Shown here: piece after piece, positions 1-6,714 of the stretch | How the letters are laid out: every line of letters starts with the position of its first letter | How positions within the stretch are numbered: position 1 is the stretch's first letter | DNA from: Bacteroidales bacterium | GTDB lineage: Bacteria; Bacteroidota; Bacteroidia; Bacteroidales; UBA4181 | DNA length: 8,122 nt | Assembly: GCA_031287245.1 (NCBI GenBank) | Contig: JAITTD010000323.1 | Location: forward strand, 1-8,122 | Direction: 5' to 3' | Translations under genes and position numbers: made by a program | Notes under the pieces: generated by a model | Seen by the model: the letters and a program-made list of their open reading frames with translations, nothing else | Told to the model about the DNA's origin: nothing | Database searches by the model: none

Positions 1-9
1 TAGTGGGGG

Positions 10-41
10 CAAAGTTAATCTTTTTAATTGTCAATTGTCAA
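10..41 (-). promoter_or_regulatory. Possible divergent promoter facing left
   Basis: On the minus strand, TTG at 41-39, a 21-nt spacer, then TAACTTTG at 17-10. This is the mirror image of the rightward promoter and would transcribe a gene beyond the left edge. It is only a match to consensus and could instead be one arm of an operator. Confidence 0.35.
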
Positions 42-44
42 TTG
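24..44. repeat. Three tandem 7-bp repeats (TYAATTG)
   Basis: TTAATTG at 24-30, TCAATTG at 31-37 and TCAATTG at 38-44. The core CAATTG is palindromic, so each unit offers a TTG on either strand; these supply the -33 elements of both proposed promoters. Confidence 0.8.
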
Positions 45-57
45 ATTTTTAACTTTG
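28..57 (+). promoter_or_regulatory. Bacteroidetes-type promoter upstream of the RND gene
   Basis: TTG at 28-30, a 19-nt spacer, then TAACTTTG at 50-57, a perfect TAnnTTTG -7 box. Spacing fits the Bacteroidetes primary sigma consensus. Transcription would start at about 62-65, giving a leader of roughly 35 nt to ATG 98. The -33 TTG is the end of the first of three 7-bp repeats. Confidence 0.6.
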
Positions 58-97
58 CGTGTTTTTAATTGAGAAGATGAAGGAACGGAACAAGCAG

Positions 98-3000
98 ATG
101 GGTAACATAGTCAGTTGGGCGATGCGCTACCGGCAGGTGGTTTTTCTGATTGCAGGAATGTTGATGGTTGCCGGTATCTACGCCCTGATGGTGATGCCCA
201 AGCAGGAATTTCCGGTGTTTATCAACCGGCAGGGCTTGGTGACAGGCGTTTATCCGGGCGCCGATTCCCGAACAGTGGAGGCTCAATTGACCAATCCTTT
301 GGAAAAATACCTGCTGGCGTTTCCCGAAGTGAACCGTGAAAAGACTTATTCGCATTCGCGCGACGGTATCGTTTTCGTCTATTTGGAACTGAGCGACGAG
401 GTGAAGGACAAGGATGCAGTATGGTCGAAAATAAAGCACGGGCTTGCGGGCTTGAAAACCACCTTGCCTGCCGGTGTGGTGGCGTTGGTTGCCAATGATA
501 ATTTTGGCGATGTGGCGGCGCTGCTCATCACCCTGGAGTCGGACGACAAGACCTGCCGCGAACTGGAAGGCTACCTCACTGCGCTCGAAAGCCGTTTGCG
601 AATGATTCCGAGCGTGGCAAACCTTCGCCGCTACGGAACCCGCAGCGAGCAGATTTCCATTTATACAGACAACGACAAACTGACCGCCTACGGCATTGGC
701 TCATCCACACTGGTAGCCAACCTTTTCATTCAGGGATTCAGCCTGTCGGGCGGAAGTGTAGACAATCCTGCCATGACAGCGCCTGTGCATATTGCAGATG
801 TTTACCGGTCGGAACAGGAGATAGCCGAGCAAATTGTATATACAGATGCCGCAGGGCACATCATCCGTGTGAAAGACATCGGAAAGGTGGTGCGCGAATA
901 TTCAGAGGCAGACAGTTATATCTCCAACAACGGCAAAAAATGCGTGCTGCTGTCGATGGAAGCCCGACAAGGCGAAAACATTATCGCTTTTGGCGAAAAG
1001 GTGGAAGAAGTGCTGGCGCAATTCAGAAACGACTTGCCCGAAAGCGTCGGAATGTACCGGATAGCAGACCAGCCCAAAGTAGTCAGCCGCTCCATCCATA
1101 CCTTTCTGAAAGAATTGATGACAGCCATCATCGCCGTCATTCTGGTCACTATGGTGATGTTGCCGTTCCGTGTGGCTGCGGTGGCTGCCACTGCCATCCC
1201 CGTCACCGTATTCATCACGCTGGGCGTTATGTATGCCGCAGGGATTCCGCTCAACATGATTACCCTGGGGGCGCTGATTATCGTGCTCGGCTTGGTGGTG
1301 GACGATTCGGTGGTGATTGTGGATAACTATATCGACCAACTTGACCACGGTTTGTCGCGCTGGCACGCCGCTACCAGCAGCGCTGTAGGATATTTCAAGT
1401 CCATCCTTTCGGCAACGCTGGCCATCAGCATCACCTTCATGCCCTTTCTGGTGACGATGAACGGTTATGTGTATGATTTCCTCGAATTTTTCCCGTGGAC
1501 GATGACCATCGCTCTGTTCGTGTCCTTGGGCGTTGCCATGTTGCTGATTCCATACATACAGTACATGTTTGTCAGCGCCGGATTGAAGCCAAACACACAT
1601 GCCGCCCGCCCACCGCGCCGCAGTATGCTGGATGTGCTGCAAAACGCTTACAACCGTTTGCTGGCGAAAGTGTTTGAATATCCCAAACTGACGCTGGGAA
1701 CGGTTTTGCTGTCGGTGATGGCTGCCGTTATCCTGTTTATACACATTCCCCAACGAATGATGCCGGTGGTGGAGCGCGACCAGTTTGCCGTGGAGATATA
1801 CCTCCCGCAGGGAAGCACGCTTCAACAAACTGCGCAGGTGTGCGACAGCATGGAAAACATCCTTCGGCGCGACGCCCGTGTGAAATCCGTCACCAAATTC
1901 GTAGGCACCAGTTCGCCCCGTTTCCATGCCGTGTATGCGCCCAATATCCCATCCAGGGCTTACGGACAGTTTATCGTCAACACGGCATCCATCGAGGCAA
2001 CGGTGGAAATTCTTTCCGAATACACCGACCGCTACGCCTTCTATTTTCCCGAAGCATACGTCAAATTCAAGCAACTTGACTTTCAATATGTGGCAGCGCC
2101 GATAGAGATTCGTTTCTATGGCGAAAACCTGGATGAATTGCAGCAACAAGCCGCTCAACTGGCAGAATATATGCACACCCTTCCCGAATTGTCGTGGGTG
2201 CGCACCAATTTTGAGGAAATGCTGCCGGGAGTGCGTGTGGAGATAGACCCCGTGGAAGCCGGTCGTTTGGGTATCAAAAAGGCTTTGGTTTCCACTCATC
2301 TGGCGGCTAACCTGACCGGTTTGCCTGTTGCCACGCTGTGGGAAGACGATTATCCGGTGCCGGTAGTGGTGAAGTCAAGCATCACCCAACCGGATTTCAA
2401 CCGCGTGGGCGATATTTACATAGCGGGCGTCATCCCGGGCGCCAGCATCCCGCTGCGGCAAATTGCCGACATAAAGCCCGAATGGACACAGGGACAAATT
2501 GCACACCGCAACGGAACACGCCAAATAAGCGTATTGGCAGATATGAAATGGGGTGAAAACCTGGAATGGGCGCTGAAAAAAGTGGAAAAGCATTTGGGCG
2601 AAAGCATCCTGCCGACACTGCCGGAAGGCATGATGGTGGAAACAGGCGGAATGAAGGAATTGGACACCATGGTGGTCGTCCCCATGGTCAAAGCCATAGC
2701 GATGTCGATATTCATCATCTTTATGATTCTGGTGTTCCACTTCCGCAAACTGAAACTGGCGCTTTTGACGCTTGCCTCCGCTGTACTCAGCCTTTTCGGT
2801 GCGGCTTTCGGCGTATGGGTGATGGGAACCGATTTCTGCGTGACTTCCATGCTCGGCATTGTGACCCTGGTCGGCATCATCGTCCGCAACGGCATTATCA
2901 TGTTCGACTATGCTGAAGAATTGCGAAAGAAACAACGTTTGCCCGTTCGCCAAGCCGCTTTTGAAGCCGGCAAACGACGTCTTCGCCCGATATTTCTCAC

Positions 3001-3166
3001 CTCATCGGCTGCCGCAATGGGCGTCCTCCCGATGATGATAAGCCATAGCCTGCTGCTGAGCCCCCTGGGCATTGTCATTTTCTTCGGCACCCTCATTTCC
3101 ATGATTTGGGTAGTAACAGTACTGCCCATCGGATACTGGATGATGTTCAGACGGAGAAACGGATGA
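98..3166 (+). CDS. RND-family efflux transporter, inner-membrane permease (AcrB-like)
   Basis: Proton-driven inner-membrane pump subunit that normally works as a trimer with a periplasmic adaptor and a TolC-type outer-membrane channel to export drugs or other amphiphiles. About 1022 residues, the full family length. It has an N-terminal membrane helix (about residues 10-30), a periplasmic porter/docking half, TM2-6 (about 330-500), TM7 (about 530-550), a second periplasmic half and TM8-12 (about 858-1015). TM4 carries GLVVDDSVVIVDN with the proton-relay pair D402/D403 (AcrB D407/D408). TM10 carries VRNGIIMFDYA, with R930 where AcrB has K940. The D-D pair favours a drug-type rather than a heavy-metal RND; the substrate cannot be read from sequence. 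Start: GTG at 59 and ATG at 77 are in frame, but a promoter -7 box at 50-57 puts transcription start after about 62, and GGAA lies 7 nt before ATG 98, so 98 (or 77) is preferred. The last codons (RRRNG and TGA) are formed by 8-bp repeat units. No adaptor gene is visible. Confidence 0.93.
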   Translation: MGNIVSWAMRYRQVVFLIAGMLMVAGIYALMVMPKQEFPVFINRQGLVTGVYPGADSRTVEAQLTNPLEKYLLAFPEVNREKTYSHSRDGIVFVYLELSDEVKDKDAVWSKIKHGLAGLKTTLPAGVVALVANDNFGDVAALLITLESDDKTCRELEGYLTALESRLRMIPSVANLRRYGTRSEQISIYTDNDKLTAYGIGSSTLVANLFIQGFSLSGGSVDNPAMTAPVHIADVYRSEQEIAEQIVYTDAAGHIIRVKDIGKVVREYSEADSYISNNGKKCVLLSMEARQGENIIAFGEKVEEVLAQFRNDLPESVGMYRIADQPKVVSRSIHTFLKELMTAIIAVILVTMVMLPFRVAAVAATAIPVTVFITLGVMYAAGIPLNMITLGALIIVLGLVVDDSVVIVDNYIDQLDHGLSRWHAATSSAVGYFKSILSATLAISITFMPFLVTMNGYVYDFLEFFPWTMTIALFVSLGVAMLLIPYIQYMFVSAGLKPNTHAARPPRRSMLDVLQNAYNRLLAKVFEYPKLTLGTVLLSVMAAVILFIHIPQRMMPVVERDQFAVEIYLPQGSTLQQTAQVCDSMENILRRDARVKSVTKFVGTSSPRFHAVYAPNIPSRAYGQFIVNTASIEATVEILSEYTDRYAFYFPEAYVKFKQLDFQYVAAPIEIRFYGENLDELQQQAAQLAEYMHTLPELSWVRTNFEEMLPGVRVEIDPVEAGRLGIKKALVSTHLAANLTGLPVATLWEDDYPVPVVVKSSITQPDFNRVGDIYIAGVIPGASIPLRQIADIKPEWTQGQIAHRNGTRQISVLADMKWGENLEWALKKVEKHLGESILPTLPEGMMVETGGMKELDTMVVVPMVKAIAMSIFIIFMILVFHFRKLKLALLTLASAVLSLFGAAFGVWVMGTDFCVTSMLGIVTLVGIIVRNGIIMFDYAEELRKKQRLPVRQAAFEAGKRRLRPIFLTSSAAAMGVLPMMISHSLLLSPLGIVIFFGTLISMIWVVTVLPIGYWMMFRRRNG

Positions 3167-3230
3167 ACGGATGAACGGGGGAACGGAGAAACGGGGGAAC
3201 GGAGAAACGGAGAAACGGATGAACGGGGGA
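3151..3230. repeat. Ten tandem 8-bp repeats (ACGGRNRA-like)
   Basis: Ten consecutive 8-bp units with no interruption, in three variants: ACGGAGAA (units 1, 5, 7, 8), ACGGATGA (units 2, 3, 9) and ACGGGGGA (units 4, 6, 10). Units 1 and 2 are coding and form the last codons and TGA stop of the RND gene. Confidence 0.95.
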
Positions 3231-3231
3231 A

Positions 3232-3304
3232 CCCGAAACTCAAAACCCGAAACTCGAAACCCGAAACTCGAAACTCAAAACCCGAAACTCGAAACCCGAA
3301 ACTC
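3232..3304. repeat. Ten tandem 7-bp repeats (CYCRAAA) plus a partial unit
   Basis: Ten 7-bp units from 3232 to 3301 and a partial CTC at 3302-3304, in three variants: CCCGAAA, CTCGAAA and CTCAAAA. It abuts the 8-bp array with one base between. The units from 3274 rightward encode the C-terminus and stop of the glycosyltransferase on the minus strand. With the 8-bp array it fills the whole gap between the convergent genes; no stem-loop terminator is evident there. Confidence 0.95.
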
Positions 3305-4663
3305 AATGGTTCGGATGCTGTCTTTATAAAGGTTGTATTCGTTCTGTTTGCTCAATGTAAGCCCTGCGTCGGAATTTCCGCTCCAGCGGCGGCACAAATA
3401 CACCGGTTCGTAGATACGCCCTGTGATGTAACGGCGGGATATAGTCAGCGCCACCGCGTAGTCTTCACCATAACTGACATTGGGAAAGCCGGTTTCGCGA
3501 ATCACCGGTGTGTAAAAGGCGCGAGGGGCACCGAATCCGTTGACTCGCAAGGCATTGTTGTGCCCGTTTTCGCGTGTCCACTCGCGATGGTCGATGATTC
3601 CGGGCGGTAACCCGTTCAAATCGAAATCCACCATTCGATAGGCGCCGATAACCATTGCCGCACGGGTTTCGTAGAAGCAGTCCACTATCCGGCTGAGAGT
3701 ATCCGTGCCGGCATACAGGTCGTCGCTGTCCAACTGTACGGCAAAACGTCCGCAGTCCGGATGATTGACCGCTGCGTTCCAGCAACCGCCAATGCCCAAA
3801 TTCCGATTGTCGGGAATAAGGTGTATCAGATGGGGATACTTGTTTGCTTTTTCGGCTATCACTTGCGTAGTGCCGTCATCGGAATGGTTGTCCACTACTA
3901 TCACGTTGAAAGCGAAAGTCGCCGTCTGGCTGAATGCCGAATCAATGGCGTCGCCGATGGTTTTGTGCCGGTTGCGAACGGGTATTATCACAGAAATCTC
4001 GCAGGGGAAATCGTTTTGCGACACATCCACCGTTTGCAAGCTTTCAGGCGCAATCCATGCGTTGGCGGTTTTGAGATAATCGGTGCAAGCCTGCTCCATT
4101 TCCTGCTGCACATCGCGATTGGCAGGGTCAACATACGCAAACATTGCCTTCTCGAAAGAGGCATCTTGTGTTTCTCTGCAAGTGTAAAGCATTTCACGAA
4201 TGTGAAAGATGCGGTTTCGCTGTGCTATTGCCAACCGCAAGCGATACATGGCGGCATATCTGTATTGATAGTCCACTGTCGAGGCTGCTTCGCGAAAAGC
4301 GTCAGTGCGTACTGCTACCAGTGCTCCGAAGCGGAAATCATCGCGCAGGCTGCCTTGCTGATAATCAATCAGAGGATACGCCTCCGTTTTGCCGTCTTTT
4401 TCGAGATAATAGTCGGAATAGACCCAGTCGGCACCGGTTTGCAGGGCAATATCCATCATTCTTTTCAGTGATTCCTGCGTGATTTCGACTTTTTTACCGA
4501 GCGAGTCACACATTAATGTACAGGCGGTATGGCTTTGCCGCAAAACGGCAGCAACGGTTTGAGACGAGCACAAATCATCAACCGGATAAACAGCCGAAAT
4601 GAAGGGATATGCCAGCCATTGGGCGGTATCAAAGTCCGGTGAATTGGTAAATACGGTGATCAT
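3275..4663 (-). CDS. Two-domain family 2 glycosyltransferase
   Basis: Probable GT-A fold glycosyltransferase, transferring a sugar from a nucleotide donor to a glycan, lipid or protein acceptor that cannot be predicted here. The catalytic domain is the C-terminal half, residues about 222-430. It begins EISVIIPVRNR, has the donor-site LDSDD at 311-315 (metal-binding DxD), the acceptor-side YGEDYAV at 398-404 and CRRWSGNSD at 424-432. Residues 1-200 look like a second, degenerate GT-A domain: GADWVYSDYY at 77-86, a GSLRDDFRFGALVAVRTDAF stretch at 104-123, then HIREMLYTCRE at 154-164. They lack the usual VSVIIP entry strand. No signal peptide or membrane helix is evident, so it is probably cytoplasmic. 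The ATG overlaps the tolC stop (ATGA), so it is translationally coupled as the second gene of that operon. The last 9 residues (EFRVSSFGF, apart from the first Glu) and the TGA stop are encoded by 7-bp minisatellite units, so the C-terminus may be repeat-derived or variable. Confidence 0.9.
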   Translation of the reverse strand: MITVFTNSPDFDTAQWLAYPFISAVYPVDDLCSSQTVAAVLRQSHTACTLMCDSLGKKVEITQESLKRMMDIALQTGADWVYSDYYLEKDGKTEAYPLIDYQQGSLRDDFRFGALVAVRTDAFREAASTVDYQYRYAAMYRLRLAIAQRNRIFHIREMLYTCRETQDASFEKAMFAYVDPANRDVQQEMEQACTDYLKTANAWIAPESLQTVDVSQNDFPCEISVIIPVRNRHKTIGDAIDSAFSQTATFAFNVIVVDNHSDDGTTQVIAEKANKYPHLIHLIPDNRNLGIGGCWNAAVNHPDCGRFAVQLDSDDLYAGTDTLSRIVDCFYETRAAMVIGAYRMVDFDLNGLPPGIIDHREWTRENGHNNALRVNGFGAPRAFYTPVIRETGFPNVSYGEDYAVALTISRRYITGRIYEPVYLCRRWSGNSDAGLTLSKQNEYNLYKDSIRTIEFRVSSFGF

Positions 4664-6180
4664 TCGCCGATAATATCGTCAAAATTGACATCCAACGGTT
4701 TGTTGTTGAGAAAATCGAACAGGGTATATTGGCGGACCCTGTAATAGTACTGCCAATAAGTGCCCAGTTCCAAAATATATTTCTGCTTGGCAGCGTTTTT
4801 AGCATCGTCGGCGATATTCAAATCGGTGACATTCACTTTGCCTGTGAAATATCTCTGCCGCGCCACTTCGTAGCCTTTTTGCGCCACCGTGTCGGCTTTG
4901 GCATTGATATAAACCTGCTTTTCCTGCATATTGAACTGCATTACCTGCAAAAACACCTGTTGCTGGAAGTCGGTTGTGCTTTGTTCCATTTGCGTCTGAA
5001 TCATCTCCTGTTGTGATTTTGCCTGACGATAGCGGTTTCGGGACTGGTTCCAGTCAAGGATGGGAATGGATATGGAGAGCGCCACTCCCTGTGCATCGTC
5101 AAAACGGGGCGAATATGCCTGATTAAATTCGGTAGCGGTTTTATTCAATCCATACGAGGCGGAAAGGCTCATGGTGACTCCTTTTTGCGATTTTGCTCTT
5201 GCTGCTGCCTGTTCGGCATCAAGTATTTGCCGGTTGTAGGATATTACATCGGGACTGTTGTGCAGAGCATACTCTAACGCCTTGTCGGACGGGATTTTCA
5301 ATGCCGGCACGCCGGGGTTGATGTTCAATTCAATGACTACATTATCTCTGAATCCCAAATAGGAGCGCAAACTCATCCGTGCCAGTTCTATTTCTATCTG
5401 AGCGGTACTGAGGGCGCTTTCTGCCTGCATATATCGCAATTCCATCTGCAGCAAGGCGTCCTCCGCTATCGTGCCAATCATATAACGCCCTTTGGAAATG
5501 TCATACAACTCTTTGTTGTTGGCTAAATTCACTTCCGCCATGGTGAGTGCAATTTGAGCCGAAGCCAGGTTGAAAAACCGCGTCGTTGCAACAGCAGACA
5601 CCATTTCCAACTGGGCGATATAATACTGTTTTGCTTCTTCATAACGCAACGGTTCTATCTTTTTCTCCCATTTCAACTGGTTATACCCGTTGAGCGGCTG
5701 ACTGAACAGCAACCTGAGGGGGCTGGTGGTATAATCCGTATTTTTGCTGGTCAGGTTCTGAACCCGTCTAAAATCGGACATAAGAGAAACACTTCCGCCC
5801 GTAAGAGCCACTTCCTGCGAAACGTTTAAACCCGCCGACGACGTGAATGTGTTTCGTGTCACTTCCTGTGATTGAAAATCTCCGCCATTGGCTGAATTTA
5901 CAGTGTAGATGGAATGGTCGTAAGTGGTAGGGCTGGTGGTTAGCGTCACTTGCGGTAAATAACTGGCTTTGTATGCCCTGTATCTGTAATAACTTGACCG
6001 GAATTGATGTCTGGCAGCAATAGCGGCATTGGATTGCTCTTTTGCCAAATGCACCACATCTTCCAGAGTAAATACATATTTAGGCGCAGAAGCATCTTGA
6101 TTTTGCGCATTCGCTGTTGTCATCAACAGACCACAACACAAAATAACGGAAAATATTCTGTTTATCGGAGAAAACATCAT
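4660..6180 (-). CDS. TolC-family outer-membrane efflux protein
   Basis: Outer-membrane channel-tunnel subunit, expected to trimerise and dock to an adaptor plus an inner-membrane RND or ABC pump. From ATG 6180 it is 506 residues. A signal peptide is visible at 1-25 (MMFSPINRIF, hydrophobic core, then TANA before QNQ). Two homologous OEP halves follow, each with long amphipathic helices rich in Ala, Gln and Glu. The paired hallmark RYxxG segments are visible: GRYMIGTIAEDALLQ in the first half and QRYFTGKVNVTDLNIA in the second. The minus frame stays open to 6255, but that 25-residue extension (MKLIINKKDA...) would bury the signal peptide and is probably untranslated; ATG 6177 is the other possible start. 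A weak -7-like box (TTATTTTG on the minus strand, 6214-6207) lies about 27 nt upstream with no clear -33 element. It overlaps the downstream glycosyltransferase gene by 4 nt. The RND pump in this window is a plausible partner, but it is convergent and separately transcribed. Confidence 0.92.
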   Translation of the reverse strand: MMFSPINRIFSVILCCGLLMTTANAQNQDASAPKYVFTLEDVVHLAKEQSNAAIAARHQFRSSYYRYRAYKASYLPQVTLTTSPTTYDHSIYTVNSANGGDFQSQEVTRNTFTSSAGLNVSQEVALTGGSVSLMSDFRRVQNLTSKNTDYTTSPLRLLFSQPLNGYNQLKWEKKIEPLRYEEAKQYYIAQLEMVSAVATTRFFNLASAQIALTMAEVNLANNKELYDISKGRYMIGTIAEDALLQMELRYMQAESALSTAQIEIELARMSLRSYLGFRDNVVIELNINPGVPALKIPSDKALEYALHNSPDVISYNRQILDAEQAAARAKSQKGVTMSLSASYGLNKTATEFNQAYSPRFDDAQGVALSISIPILDWNQSRNRYRQAKSQQEMIQTQMEQSTTDFQQQVFLQVMQFNMQEKQVYINAKADTVAQKGYEVARQRYFTGKVNVTDLNIADDAKNAAKQKYILELGTYWQYYYRVRQYTLFDFLNNKPLDVNFDDIIGE

Positions 6181-6386
6181 GTCAGGTTTTATTCGTTTAT
6201 CTTTATCAAAATAATTTGCGAATATCGCATCTTTCTTGTTAATAATCAATTTCAAGAACGGTATTTAACTTTTTTTATGAAAATATTTCCATAATATAAA
6301 AGTACAAACTCTTTTTTTTTACGTAAAATTACATTTATTTTGCGTGAAATTTTAATCTCTCATCTGTCATCAAATTAGTGAAAATA
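6181..6386. other. AT-rich divergent intergenic region between tolC and the HhH unit
   Basis: 206 bp with no supported gene. It must hold promoters for both flanking units. The best candidates are imperfect -7 boxes: TTATTTTG on the plus strand at 6335-6342 (about 45 nt before ATG 6387) and the same octamer on the minus strand at 6214-6207. Neither has a convincing -33 TTG. Homopolymer T tracts lie at 6270-6276 and 6312-6320. Confidence 0.5.
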
Positions 6387-6707
6387 ATGGAACAAAAGAA
6401 GCGATTAGTGGTTAGTTATAAAAATTGTTCGGAAGACGTATTACAGGCTATCAAAGAGAAATATCCTTTGGGATATGGGGATGCCATCCGGAAGATAGAG
6501 AAGCCTAACGGGGAATCTTTTCATGCCATCACCGTTGATTTGGAAGATGTCAGTTATTTAGTCAAGGTGAATGTAAAGATAGACCACCTGACCGAAGAGG
6601 AGTTCGAGAAGCAATTCGGTGCAAACAGCGAAGATGCTGACTCACCAATGGAAGGCAAGAGCGAAGAAAGCGCAGACAATGTCTCACAGGACAGCTACGA
6701 CGAATAA
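6387..6707 (+). CDS. Small conserved-looking hypothetical protein with acidic tail
   Basis: 106 residues; no named family recognised. Residues 1-70 look like a compact alpha/beta domain: a basic start MEQKKRLVVSYKN, a helix EDVLQAIKEKYPLGYGD, then strands in ESFHAITVDLEDVSYLVKV. From about residue 70 it becomes an acidic, low-complexity tail rich in Glu, Asp and Ser (EEEFEKQFG through SQDSYDE), probably disordered. No signal peptide, membrane helix or cysteine pair for metal binding, so it is probably cytoplasmic. ATG 6387 is chosen over in-frame GTG 6378 because ATG is the usual start in this group; neither has a clear Shine-Dalgarno. It ends 7 nt before the helix-hairpin-helix gene on the same strand, so the two are probably co-transcribed. 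From memory, small proteins of this shape sit beside such genes in other Bacteroidetes; this is not verified here. Function unknown. Confidence 0.8.
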   Translation: MEQKKRLVVSYKNCSEDVLQAIKEKYPLGYGDAIRKIEKPNGESFHAITVDLEDVSYLVKVNVKIDHLTEEEFEKQFGANSEDADSPMEGKSEESADNVSQDSYDE

Positions 6708-6714
6708 ATCATAA

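Larger units (their letters stand above)
9..58. repeat. 10-bp perfect inverted repeat, arms 9-18 and 49-58
   Basis: GCAAAGTTAA at 9-18 is the exact reverse complement of TTAACTTTGC at 49-58. Each arm contains a TAnnTTTG box read outward. The 30 nt between the arms hold the 7-bp repeats. It could act as a divergent promoter pair or a regulator site. Confidence 0.7.

Noticed and set aside
902..2299. 465-codon open frame on the minus strand inside the RND gene
   Set aside because: It is antisense to a clearly conserved RND coding region, and its product is His/Gln-rich with no recognisable domain, as expected of a shadow frame.
3151..3304. CRISPR array
   Set aside because: Units are 7 and 8 bp with no spacers between them, and no cas genes are nearby.
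2908..3306. 132-codon minus-strand frame giving FRVSGFEF-type repeats
   Set aside because: It is a translation of the two minisatellites plus the antisense of the RND 3' end. It has no start signal of its own; kept only as the possible frame-shifted tail of the glycosyltransferase.
3761..4471. 236-codon plus-strand frame within the glycosyltransferase gene
   Set aside because: It is antisense to the conserved catalytic region, with no family resemblance and no promoter or ribosome site.
6181..6255. N-terminal extension of the TolC protein
   Set aside because: It is rich in Lys, Asp and Asn and would place a good signal peptide internally; translation from 6180 or 6177 fits an exported protein.
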